Part shown: positions 34,729-42,617 of the stretch, in pieces
How positions within the stretch are numbered: the stretch's first letter is position 1
Layout of the letters: every line of letters starts with the position of its first letter
Source of the DNA: Kitasatospora sp. NBC_00374
GTDB lineage: Bacteria; Actinomycetota; Actinomycetes; Streptomycetales; Streptomycetaceae
DNA: 64,000 nucleotides
Assembly: GCF_041434935.1 (NCBI RefSeq)
Contig: NZ_CP107964.1
Span: forward strand, 8,601,001 to 8,665,000
Reading direction: 5' to 3'
Program-made: the position numbers and the translations under genes
The notes under the pieces: generated by a model
What the model was told of the DNA's origin: nothing
Databases searched by the model: none
The model's input: the letters and a program-made list of their open reading frames with translations, nothing else

Positions 34729-35265
34729 CTAGTCCCGACCGATGCTCGGGTCCGGGATGGCTGGGTTGTCCGGTGAGCCCAGTCTGTCGGACAACGCCAG
34801 CTGGGCCACCAGAGCGTCCGCGATCTCCTCGGCCCGACCGCGCGAGAGGCCCCGCTGTTCCGCTGAGACGATGACGAGCGCCCGTACCTCGACCAGTTGC
34901 TCGCGCGTCAGCGACGGAACCTCAACCGGGGCGGCCGGGCGCCGGAATATCCGTCGCAGCGCGGCCGTCGCCCCCTGCGCGGTCCGGTCCACCGCCGCTG
35001 CCGCCATCCGCTGCGCCACCCCGTCAAGCACCAGCCACACCACCGGCGTCACTAGCATCGCGACCTCGCCGATGCCGAATCCCAGCGGCTCGCGGCGCCT
35101 GCCCCGGCCACTCAGACGCCGCACCACCGTCGCGTCGTCGAAGTGGCGGAGCCCGTCCACGAGCGGCAGTTCCTCCGGTGCCATAGCGGCAACGACCGAA
35201 CGCACCAGATCACGTACCAGCTCGTTCGACCGACCATCGCTGGACACGTCAATTCCACTACCCAT
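34729..35265 (-). CDS. Membrane-associated partner protein of the M48 peptidase
   Basis: 178 aa from ATG 35265. A helical N-terminus (SNELVRDLVRSVVAAMAPEE LPLVDGLRHF), one hydrophobic helix (GIGEVAMLVTPVVWLVLDGV), an amphipathic region AQRMAAAAVDRTAQGATAALRRIF, then a soluble helical C-terminus (TREQLVEVRALVIVSAEQRG, AEEIADALVAQLAL). No named family recognised. The 4-bp gap to the M48 gene implies one operon and a joint function. Just upstream of the ATG is a run of nine G (read on this strand). Confidence 0.75.
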   Translation of the reverse strand: MGSGIDVSSDGRSNELVRDLVRSVVAAMAPEELPLVDGLRHFDDATVVRRLSGRGRRREPLGFGIGEVAMLVTPVVWLVLDGVAQRMAAAAVDRTAQGATAALRRIFRRPAAPVEVPSLTREQLVEVRALVIVSAEQRGLSRGRAEEIADALVAQLALSDRLGSPDNPAIPDPSIGRD

Positions 35266-35269
35266 TCGT

Positions 35270-35278
35270 CCCCCCCCC
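35270..35278 (-). promoter_or_regulatory. Homopolymeric G9 tract in the ribosome-binding region
   Basis: Nine consecutive C on the plus strand (G on the coding strand) end five bases before the ATG of the 178-aa gene and act as its only G-rich ribosome-binding sequence. Such tracts can vary in length by slippage. Confidence 0.4.
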
Positions 35279-35461
35279 AGACGTCCCTCACTCTTCCCGG
35301 ACCGAGCAGGCCGGCACGGGACCTCCACTGTGGCACGGGAAGTGACGGTCCGACAGAACTTCTTCCCGACAGGCGCCGACGACCCGGGCAAGATCCGAAA
35401 GGGACGGCCTAGTTGGGCGCCGGTTGCGCAATGATGAGGATCCGCGAAAATCCCCAGGTCC

Positions 35462-35660
35462 GATCTCGCAAAGACCCGCAAGGCGCTGGGTCTGCTCCAG
35501 ACCGACCCCCGTTACCCCGGTCTGCACTCCCACCAGTACGAGAAGTTCCCCGGCCACACCAGCGAGAAGGTCTGGGACTCCTACGTGGAGAGCAACACCC
35601 CCGGCGCCTGGCGCATCCGTCCAGGTCATCACCGTCCTGGTGATCGGCCCGCACCTGTAG
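35462..35660 (+). pseudogene. Small toxin-like protein remnant (ParE/RelE-like), frameshifted
   Basis: The frame reads KTRKALGLLQTDPRYPGLHS, then HQYEKFPGHTSEKVWDSYVE and SNTPGAWRI; after a frameshift near 35610 another frame ends VQVITVLVIGPHL. This order (residues around HPGLHSH, EKVWxSYVExNTPxAWRI, ITVLxxGPHP) matches a widespread family of small ParE/RelE-like proteins. The central WxYGP portion is deleted. No antitoxin is visible. From 35661 to 36117 I see no supported gene. Confidence 0.5.
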
Positions 35661-36117
35661 CGACTGGGTGTTCGTGGTCGTCGGCTCGGCCCCGGCCACC
35701 TCGCCGCCCCGGGGCCGGACGACCGGGCCTGACCACTCTCGCCGTGCTGCGGGCCTGTCCGGGCCCGGCTACGTCCTGACGGAGGCCAGCGCCCCGTCGA
35801 TGACCGCGCACAGCGCCGGCAGGCTGCGTTCGGCCGCACAGGCCACTGACCAGTGTCTTCAACAAGGTGTTCAAGGCCGTGGCTGCGATCCCGGCTGGGG
35901 ATCCGCGCGGTCCTCGGACTCGCGCGGGTCCTCCGTCGGGGACTCCAGGAAGTCCCCGGCCAGGGGGCGGACAACACCCTGGTGAACCGGTTTCGGGTCC
36001 GCGCGAATGGCTCACAAGCCGCGGACCCGTCACCTCCAGATTACCGCCGCCGACCCCGGCGCCGTTCCCGTGACCGCCCGGATCGTCCCATCGGACGCGT
36101 AGGCGCGGACTGATTCA

Positions 36118-37056
36118 GTGCTGATCATCCCGGCGCCCGCCGAACGGTGCCGGGTGTGGAGTCTGCCTGGTGGACCGGTGGCCGCCGTCGGCCCGGCCCG
36201 CCTGCTGCGCAAGTCCCACGTGCTGCGCTACGCGATGGTCTCTGCCCGGGGGCCGGCCGAGCGTGCCGCCGCTGTACCCGGCGAGACGGCGCCCACTGCA
36301 CGGCCTGTCGCTGCGCTCCTCGCGGCGCCGCCCGCTGGTTCGGCCGAATCCTCGCGCGTCGAATCCACAGGCCCCGCCGCCGACGTTGTCCCCGGCCGTG
36401 ACCACGTCGTTTCGACGCGCGTCGAATCCCTCGAGGCCGCCACCCGCGTTGTTCCGGCCGCCCGCCAGGATGTCCCCGAGGTTGTCCCGGCCCGGGGCCA
36501 GGTTGTCCCCGAGCGTGCCGCCACCGCGGCCGCCGCCCGGGTCACCGTTTCCTCGCGCGTCGAATCCGCCGGCCCCGCTCCCGGCGCTGCAACCGCGCTG
36601 CACCCCGACGTGCGGCCCCCCGCCGTACAGCGCAGCGCCCCGGCCGACGTCCCCGCGAACCGTCGGCCCCCGCCGCCGAGACCACGCCCGAGGGCGTCGC
36701 CGAGGCCGTCGACGAACTCGGCAGATTGCGCCTGGCGCTCGCCGGCGAGCGCACGTCCCGCTCGCCGCTCGCCGCTCGCCCGGGGCCTGGGCGCACCGAC
36801 CGGTACCTGGAGTGCCGAGAACGCCACCCTGCTGGTGGAGGGCTGGGAAGCGGACCCGTGGCTGTTCGCCGTCCGCGGCCTCGGCCGTCGCCTGGTGGGC
36901 TGGGTGGAGGAGGGCCGCCAGGGTCACAACGGCTGGGGGACGTTCATCGACGGCCACCTCGTCATCGACGCCGACGATGGGCAGGCCGCGCTCACCGCCG
37001 AGCCGCGGTACGCGCTCTCGCTCCTGCACGCGGCGCTGAGTCGGCGGCTCGTCTGA
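36118..37056 (+). pseudogene. Hypothetical protein with disordered region and C-terminal domain, frameshifted by a tandem repeat
   Basis: The upstream frame from GTG 36118 is G/C3-rich and encodes an Ala/Val/Pro linker with repeated RVES and VVP motifs (SRVES, TRVES, SRVES; DVVPG, RVVPA, EVVPA, QVVPE). From about 36690 a second frame carries EGVAEAVDELGRLRLALAGE RTSRSPLA. Past a 7-bp tandem repeat (36759-36779) coding returns to the first frame: GLGAPTGTWSAENATLLVEG, LFAVRGLGRRLVGWVEEG, LVIDADDG, ALSLLHAALSRRLV. The C-terminal domain is homologous to the locus at 37649-38020. Function unknown. Confidence 0.6.
36759..36779 (+). repeat. Three tandem copies of the 7-mer CGCTCGC causing a frameshift
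   Basis: CGCTCGC repeats at 36759-36765, 36766-36772 and 36773-36779. Deleting one unit joins ERTSRSPLA directly to RGLGAPTGTW in one frame, which matches the paralogue's ERTSVSPLAWGLGAPTDSW. The ancestral state therefore probably had two units. Confidence 0.75.
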
Positions 37057-37161
37057 GCCAGGACGGTCCGGGACCGTCAACGGTGTCGCCGAGTCCGGCC
37101 CCGGGCGCGTGGGTGCACTTCGGGGCCGGCTGGTGCTGCGGGACCTTCTGAGGGTGGGGGG

Positions 37162-37587
37162 CTACTGGCCGAATTCGTCGAAGGCGGCGGTGAGGTCGGC
37201 GGCCACGGCTTGGGCGTCGCGGCCTTCGATGCGGTGGCGGGGGACGAAGTAGACGAGTTCGCCGTCCTTGAAGATGGCCATGGAGGGCTGGGAGGGCGGG
37301 ATGTCCGCGAAGTGGGAGCGCATCCGGGCGGTGGCTTCGAGGTCCTGCTCGGCGAACACGCTGAGCAGCCGGTCGGGGCGCTTGGAGCCGTTGTCCAGGG
37401 CCAGGCGGATTCCGGGGCGGGCCATGCCGGCGGAGCAGCCGTCCACGAAGTTGAAGACGACCAGGGTCATGCCGCTCTTGGCCTCCTCCATCGCCCGGTC
37501 GACGTCCTCGGCGCTCAGCAGCTCGGTGAAGCCGACCGCGGTCAGCTCCTCCCTCATCGGCTTGATCAGCAGTGGTGAGTACGGCAT
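37162..37587 (-). CDS. BrxA/BrxB-family bacilliredoxin-like protein
   Basis: 141 aa from ATG 37587, with AAGGA six bases upstream (a TTG at 37593 is less likely). Thioredoxin-like fold: PYSPLLIKPMREELTAVGFT, LVVFNFVDGCSAGMARPGIR, DRLLSVFAEQDLEATARMRS, IPPSQPSMAIFKDGELVYFV, RHRIEGRDAQAVAADLTAAF. In canonical bacilliredoxins, which remove bacillithiol from proteins, the active site is CGC; here it reads DGC, so one cysteine is missing. Actinomycetes use mycothiol and not bacillithiol, which also argues for a changed role. Confidence 0.87.
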   Translation of the reverse strand: MPYSPLLIKPMREELTAVGFTELLSAEDVDRAMEEAKSGMTLVVFNFVDGCSAGMARPGIRLALDNGSKRPDRLLSVFAEQDLEATARMRSHFADIPPSQPSMAIFKDGELVYFVPRHRIEGRDAQAVAADLTAAFDEFGQ

Positions 37588-37648
37588 CGACAATCCTTAC
37601 GTAGAGATACCAGAGTGAAACTCAGAGTAGCCGAACCCCCGGTGTAAC

Positions 37649-38020
37649 AGCCGGCCCGGCGGACGCTCGACCCGGAGACTGTTGAGCAGGCTCCGGTCAT
37701 TCCCGAGCAGCTGTTCCTGGTGCTCGCCGCGGAGCGCACCTCGGTGTCGCCGCTCGCCTGGGGCCTGGGCGCTCCGACCGACTCCTGGAGGCTGCCGGAC
37801 AGCGACCTGGTGGAGGGCTGGGCCGCTGATCCCGACCTGTTCGCCGTCCGGAGGCCGGACCGCCGGCTGGTGGGCTGGGTCGCCAAGGCCGGCGACGGAC
37901 GGGGGAGCTACAAACGGCAGCGTGGTCATCGACGCGGTCGACGGCGATCCCTGGCTCTCCCGGGACGCGCAGCACGCGGTCTCCCTGCTCCGGGCCGCCC
38001 TGGACCAGCAGACCACCTGA
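37649..38020 (+). pseudogene. Paralogue of the 36118 locus C-terminal domain, frameshifted
   Basis: The open frame from 37649 reads TLDPETVEQAPVIPEQLFLV, LAAERTSVSPLAWGLGAPTD, SWRLPDSDLVEGWAADPDLF and AVRRPDRRLVGWVAKAGDGR. A single-base shift near 37905 moves coding to the next frame, NGSVVIDAVDGDPWLSRDAQ HAVSLLRAALDQQTT, ending at 38020. It aligns end to end with 36690-37056, so the two are duplicates about 900 bp apart. No start codon is certain. Confidence 0.6.
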
Positions 38021-38226
38021 ACCGCCAGCCCAGCCCAGGGGCGGGCATCAAGGTGACCGCGCACACCTTGACGGCCACCACCGCCATACCTTGACGGCGC
38101 AGGTCAGGACCGTCATCCGGCCCCGGAACCGCCCCGTGCAGCGGGGCAGCGAATGGCGCCAAGCCGAGTGCGCGTCGCCTTTGCGGTTGTGGTGCGCTCA
38201 TCGCCGCGCGGGCGCACGGTGGAGTC

Positions 38227-38511
38227 ATGGCCGTGATCGTGCTGTTGGAACTGCTCGAGCCGTTGGACGCGCGTGTGATCAGCGTGGGCGAGGAGCCGGT
38301 CGACGAGCTGGCGGTGCGGCTGGTGCACGCTGCGCCGTCCGATCCGGACGTCCCAGGTGATCCGGGCCCGCTGACGGCGTGCGGGCTCGACACCACAGGG
38401 ATGCTGACCGAGCACTGGCGGCCTGCCGGGCCGGGCGCCGGCTGGTACCCGCCACGCTGGGAAGGGCACATCTGCGAACAGTGCGCCGCCGCTGTGCGGT
38501 CCGCAGGCTGA
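38227..38511 (+). CDS. Small hypothetical protein with a CxxC pair
   Basis: 94 aa from ATG 38227. Acidic N-terminal half (VIVLLELLEPLDARVISVGE), then TACGLDTTGMLTEHWRP and a C-terminal GHICEQCAAAVRSAG. The cysteine spacing and Trp/Pro content resemble the small zinc-ribbon-like proteins found downstream of many actinobacterial phage or plasmid genes, but no family is assigned. Upstream spacing has no strong ribosome-binding site. The following 38512-38805 holds only short frames. Confidence 0.55.
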   Translation: MAVIVLLELLEPLDARVISVGEEPVDELAVRLVHAAPSDPDVPGDPGPLTACGLDTTGMLTEHWRPAGPGAGWYPPRWEGHICEQCAAAVRSAG

Positions 38512-38805
38512 GCACCGTTCCGCCAGCCGACGCGCGTCATGACCGGTGACCTCACCAGCACCATCAAGGCCACGCACCACCCGGTGTCGGCGTACCCGTG
38601 AACGTCCTCAGCCGCGTACGGATGAATGCGGACAGTTGCTGATGCACTGGTGTTGCTCGGCCGTCTGCGGCTGGCCGATGTCGGGCGGCGGCCGACCGTG
38701 GACGCAGGTGGCGGATCGGACCGGCCGTACGCGCGGTCAACCGCCACCTGCCGGACGGGGAAAAACCTTCGACCGACGGAACGCCGATCCGGCAACCTCT
38801 CCAGC

Positions 38806-39510
38806 ATGACCACGTCGTCCTTCATCCCCGGACTGGAACTCTCCCACCGCTTCTACCTCGAAGCCGTACGGCCTTTGCTGGACGAGGCCGCCCCGGGGGT
38901 TACGCACTCCGCCGCCCGCCTCGGCAGCGGCTCGGAAGTCCTCGGATTCGACACCGCCCGCTCCGCCGACCACGAGTGGGGACCCCGCCTACAGATCTTC
39001 CTGCGCTCGCAGGACGTCACACGTGGCGCGAGGATCACGGCACGCGAGGATCACGGCACTGCTCTCCGAACGCCTGCCGAAAACCTTCCGCGGCTACCCG
39101 ACGCACTTCGCCCCTGCCGGCGAAGCAGGCATCCGGGTCATGCAGACAACTGACGGGCCAGTCCACCACCGAGTCGAAGTCACAGACCCAGGCGCCTGGT
39201 TCACCGCGCAACTGGGCTTCGACCCGCGCGCCGACATCACCCTGGCGGACTGGCTGGCCACCCCGACTCAGCTCCTCGCCGAGGTCACTGCCGGTGTCGT
39301 CTTCCACGACGGACTCGGTCAACTCGCACCAGCCCGCGCCAACCTCGACTGGTACCCCCACGACCTCTGGCTCTACCTACTCGCCTGCCAGTGGCAGCGC
39401 GTCTCCCAGGAGAAAGCCTTCGTCGGCCGCTGCGGCGAAGTGGGCGACGAACTCGGCTCCGCTGTCGTCGCCGCCCGCCTGGTACGCGATCTGATGCGGC
39501 TCTGCCTGCT
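38806..39510 (+). pseudogene. DUF4037-family protein, N-terminal part, broken by a 16-bp duplication and an IS
   Basis: From ATG 38806: FIPGLELSHRFYLEAVRPLL, HSAARLGSGSEVLGFDTARS ADHEWGPRLQIFL, the nucleotidyltransferase-like N-terminus of DUF4037 (GSGSEVLGFD, DHEWGP). A perfect 16-bp tandem duplication at 39028-39059 shifts the frame; the next frame continues ITALLSERLPKTFRGYPTHF, DITLADWLATPTQLLAEVTA, WYPHDLWLYLLACQWQRVSQ EKAFVGR to LVRDLMRLCLL, where an IS200/IS605-derived element is inserted. The rest resumes at 40214. Family function is unproven; the fold suggests nucleotidyl transfer. Confidence 0.85.
39028..39059 (+). repeat. Perfect 16-bp tandem duplication inside the DUF4037 gene
   Basis: GCGAGGATCACGGCAC occurs at 39028-39043 and again at 39044-39059. 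Removing one copy gives DVTRGARITALLSERLPKTF in a single frame, restoring the gene. Because 16 is not a multiple of 3, the duplication alone explains the frameshift. Confidence 0.9.
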
Positions 39511-40213
39511 CGTGACTCCTTCCCGCCCTGAAGGGACGGGGCTTCTCGCTAGGCCGGTTGGGCTTCGCGACGGGCCAGCCCGGCCCGTAGAACGTTGCGT
39601 GCTCCCACGGTGTCCGCGTGCGCCCGGTGGCCGCACCTGACGTGCCCCACGCCCTGGAAGCGGACGCGGGTGGTCGGGTCGTGCGGGGTGGAGTCCCAGC
39701 GGCAGCCGTCGCCGTCCTTGGGGAACTCCACCGTGTCGAACCGGTTCCCCCCGCGAAAGCGCGGACAGCCCGGGGTCTCGCCGGCCTTGACCCGGCGGAA
39801 GAACGCCTGCATCGCCTTCTCCAGCCGGCGCAGCGTCGCCTGCTGGCTGGAGAACGACCAGCGGCCCTGACGGTCCGGGTCGAACGCCCGGATCTCCTTG
39901 AGCTGCGCGGACTGCATCCTGTACGTGACGCTCGTCTTCGAGGCGTGCCGGGAGGCGTCACGCCGTTCCTGCAAGGCGCCGTTGTAGAGCGAGCAGTGAT
40001 CGCGCAGCATCTCGGTCAACGCCTGCCGCTGGCCCACGGTGGGTCGCATGAGGAACTTGTACGCACGGATCACCCCGGCCCACCCCCCTTCTCAACCCGG
40101 CGTGGCCAGTATGGGGCGGAGCACTGACAACGCAGAGACCTACGGCGCTTCGCGCCTCCGTGCCAGGGACCGCATTCCCGCCCGGCTGAAGGCCGGGATT
40201 CCCTGCGAAGATC
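39511..40213 (-). mobile_element. Internally deleted IS200/IS605-type element
   Basis: Both ends match the element at 10444-12256: the right end with GACTCCT and a hairpin before GCTTCTCGC, and the left end ATTCCCGCCCGGCTGAAGGC then CCCTGCGAAGATC. It lacks tnpA and carries a shortened tnpB. It could be moved in trans by the intact TnpA at 10543-10971. It is inserted in the DUF4037 gene. Confidence 0.85.
39549..40073 (-). pseudogene. TnpB with in-frame deletion of most of the nuclease
   Basis: 174 aa. Residues 1-145 align with the intact TnpB at 11022-12206 (FLMRPTVGQRQALTEMLRDH to FQGVGHV). The sequence then jumps to RCGHRAHADTVGARNVLRAG, equivalent to residues 371 onward. About 225 residues are missing, including RuvC D193 and E277 and half of the zinc ribbon; only the third RuvC Asp remains. 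The reading frame is kept open. It cannot be a nuclease but retains the N-terminal nucleic-acid-binding part and the element right end. Confidence 0.88.
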
Positions 40214-40619
40214 AGGGATGGAGCGCCGCTACCCGCCCTACAGCAAATGGCTCGGCAGCGCCTTCGCCCGCACTCCCCAGGCACCCGCCCTCACCCCGGT
40301 CCTCACAGCGGCTCTCGCCGCCACCGACTGGCACACCCGCGAGCACCACTTGGCCCGCGCCTACGAGGCGGTCGCGGCCACACACAACCAGCTCGGCCTG
40401 ACCGAACCTGTCGACCCCGCCACGCGGCCCTACCACGCCAGACCATTCCAGGTTCTGCACGCCGACCGCTTCACCGCGGCGCTGAGCACCCGTATCACCG
40501 ACCCTGACATTAGCTCCCTGCCGACAATCGGCACCGTCGACCAGTTCGTCGACAGCACGGACGTCCTCAGCCATCCGGAACTGACACGCGCCGCCACCAA
40601 CGGTCTGCTCCTCCCCTGA
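40214..40619 (+). pseudogene. DUF4037-family protein, C-terminal part after the IS
   Basis: The frame reads MERRYPPYSKWLGSAFARTP, HTREHHLARAYEAVAATHNQ, LGLTEPVDPATRPYHARPFQ, VLHADRFTAALSTRITDPDI and ends VLSHPELTRAATNGLLLP. This is the usual DUF4037 C-terminal half (RYPPYxKWxGxAF, RPFQVLxADRF). In family members it follows the LVRDLMRLCLL helix directly, so it is the distal exon-like piece of the gene starting at 38806, displaced by the IS. Confidence 0.88.
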
Positions 40620-40684
40620 GGCCTCCGTCTCAAAGCGATGGAAGGAGAGAGCGAAGCGGCCCGACAATTGGGGACGTAACGTGC

Positions 40685-41072
40685 TCAGTCATAACTGTGC
40701 TGAGGCGGCACGCGGCGTGGCAGTGGCAGACACCATTCGCCCAGCCGGGCGATGAGGATCTGGCGAGCCACAGTCCTCACCTCACTCCAGATCACATCGG
40801 CAGCCAGTGCCTCGGCCCACCGGCTGGCACGACTGCGGGCATCCATCTCGCCGAAGAGCCGGTCGATGATTTTGAGGTCCTGGAAGGTTTCCGGTTCGAG
40901 AGTTCCCCGCTCCACCATGCCTTCGGCCAGATGCAGGATGAACTCGACGTCGTCGGCGACGGCGGCAGTTCTCACTTGGTGCTCGCCGGCCCAAGCCAGC
41001 TGATCGGAAGGATCAGCTGCAAGGACGGCAAGCAACCTCGCTATCCAGCGCTGCCAATAGTCGTTGTCGTCA
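40685..41072 (-). pseudogene. Small hypothetical protein gene interrupted by an IS at codon 4
   Basis: The frame to the TGA at 40685-40687 reads DNDYWQRWIARLLAVLAADP, then AADDVEFILHLAEGMVERGT-type helices, LKIIDRLFGEMDARSRASRW, AEALAADVIWSEVRTVARQI and ends LPLPRRVPPQHSYD. The IS at 41073-42730 cuts it. Removing the IS and one TCA copy gives ATG AGC CCT GAC GAC AAC GAC TAT TGG, i.e. MSPDDNDYW, with the start at 42741. The reconstructed protein is about 133 aa, helical, and of unknown function. Confidence 0.8.
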
Positions 41073-41215
41073 GAAGCCGTTGTCGTACCGATGGTGGGAC
41101 GTGTCGATCGAACGGGAGTCTCGTTCGGGTGATCGTCGGCCGGTCGGCGCATGGGGGTAGGGCCTCTTGGTAGCTCGAAGGTTGTCGAAGCCGTTCGAGG
41201 TTCCAGGAGGCCCTG

Positions 41216-42124
41216 GTGTCGCAGTCTTCCGTGTGGGTGCGGGTGGAGTCCAACTCGCGTGCCCGATCGTGTGATTGCCTCGCCCATGTGTACGGCAACG
41301 CGGCCGACCGCCCCGAGAGGCGGCGCCGGTACCCCTCGGACATGACGGACGATGAGTGGGCGGTTGTCCGTGCGTCGCTGCCGGTGCCGAGGTGGCTGGA
41401 GGGCCGGGGCGGGCAGCCGGAGGGCTACTGCCACCGGCAGATGTTCGACGCCGTGCGCTACCTGGTCGCCGGCGGCGTCTCCTGGCGGGCGATGCCCGTC
41501 GACTTCCCCGCATGGGACCGGGTCTACGCCTTCTACCGGCGCTGGCGTGACCAGGGCTTGGTCAAGGAGTTGCACGACCGGCTGCGGGGCAGGGTCCGCG
41601 AGGCGGCTGGGCGGGATCCGGAGCCGACCGCGGGGATCATCGACTCGCAGTCCGTGCGGGCCGCCGCGTCGGTACCGAGGGCCACGTCCGGCTACGACGG
41701 CGGGAAGAAGGTGCCGGGGCGCAAGCGACACATCGTGGTGGACAGCCTCGGCCTGCTGCTGGCGGTGGTTGTCACCGCCGCGTCCGTCACCGACCGCGAC
41801 GCGGCCCGGACGCTCCTGGCCCGGCTGCGTGAGCGGTTCTGGCGGCTGACCCTGGTGTGGGCGGACGGCGGCTACACCGGCCGCCTGGTCGACCTCGCCG
41901 CGCAGGCATGGCGGATCGCGCTGACGGTGGTCAAGCGCAGTGACGACACGTCCGGATTCGTCGTGCTGCCGAAGAGGTGGCTGGTGGAGCGCACCTTCGC
42001 CTGGCTGATGCGCTCACGCCGCCTTGCCCGGGACTACGAGGCCCGCACCGATACCGCCGAGACAATGATCCTCTGGTCGATGACCATGGTCATGAGCCGC
42101 CGGCTGGCCCGCCGGCGATGCTGA
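41216..42124 (+). CDS. IS5-family transposase
   Basis: 302 aa from GTG 41216 (CAGGAGG upstream). YPSDMTDDEWAVVRASLPVP and AVRYLVAGGVSWRAMPVDFP form the N-terminal domain. DDE motifs: GIIDSQSVRAAASVPRATSG, VWADGGYTGRLVD, and LPKRWLVERTFAWLMRSRRL ARDYE. Everything is in one frame and complete. The last 35 bases overlap the end of the convergent accessory gene, so the two transcripts would be antisense to one another at their 3' ends. Confidence 0.92.
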   Translation: MSQSSVWVRVESNSRARSCDCLAHVYGNAADRPERRRRYPSDMTDDEWAVVRASLPVPRWLEGRGGQPEGYCHRQMFDAVRYLVAGGVSWRAMPVDFPAWDRVYAFYRRWRDQGLVKELHDRLRGRVREAAGRDPEPTAGIIDSQSVRAAASVPRATSGYDGGKKVPGRKRHIVVDSLGLLLAVVVTAASVTDRDAARTLLARLRERFWRLTLVWADGGYTGRLVDLAAQAWRIALTVVKRSDDTSGFVVLPKRWLVERTFAWLMRSRRLARDYEARTDTAETMILWSMTMVMSRRLARRRC

Positions 42125-42617
42125 ACCGGCCCGGCACGTCCTCGGTCAGCCAGCCCCGCTCGACTAGGCGCTTCGCCTTCGACCGCACTCCTTCGACCTT
42201 CGCCGGGACCACGTCCAGCCCCAGCGCGGCCGTGATCTCCTGGCAGCCCATCGCCCCGTCCGCTCCGGATCGTCGACGGTCCGCCAGAAGGTTGACGATC
42301 CGCTGGTAGTCCGGTGCCAGCGCGCTCACGCCCAGTCCTTCCCGGCGCACCGGCACCACCGAACCTGCCACCGCCACCCGGACCTGAGCCGGCTCGGCCC
42401 GCCCGGAGGGCTTGCCCTCGGGCACCGCCGGGATGTCCGGCCCGCGCGGCGCGGACAGGACCTGATCGACCCTCTCCCGGGCGATCACCCACCGCTCCCA
42501 GTCCGTCTCCGCGTCCGCCAGCTCGGCCTGGATTCGGTCCGCCTCCTCGCGCAGCGACTCCACCCGCTGCCGCGCGGCCACCTCCCGCTCCTCCAACAGC
42601 CCCACCACCGACGCCAT
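42090..42617 (-). CDS. IS-borne accessory protein: coiled coil plus winged helix
   Basis: 175 aa from ATG 42617 with GGAGGTGCCGG upstream. Residues 5-55 are a strong coiled coil (GLLEEREVAARQRVESLREE ADRIQAELADAETDWERWVI). A Pro-rich linker follows, then a helical C-terminus with LAPDYQRIVNLLADRRRSGA, GAMGCQEITAALGLDVVPAK and VRSKAKRLVERGWLTEDVPG RFSIA, a winged-helix pattern. It is placed tail-to-tail with the transposase within the inverted repeats. Same architecture as 8469-8867 but opposite orientation relative to the transposase. Probably a regulator or DNA-binding helper. Confidence 0.82.
   Translation of the reverse strand: MASVVGLLEEREVAARQRVESLREEADRIQAELADAETDWERWVIARERVDQVLSAPRGPDIPAVPEGKPSGRAEPAQVRVAVAGSVVPVRREGLGVSALAPDYQRIVNLLADRRRSGADGAMGCQEITAALGLDVVPAKVEGVRSKAKRLVERGWLTEDVPGRFSIAGGPAGGS

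Noticed and set aside
36411..36426. Palindrome TTCGACGCGCGTCGAA inside the repetitive linker
   Set aside because: It arises from the repeated TRVES codons and GC bias; no regulatory context.
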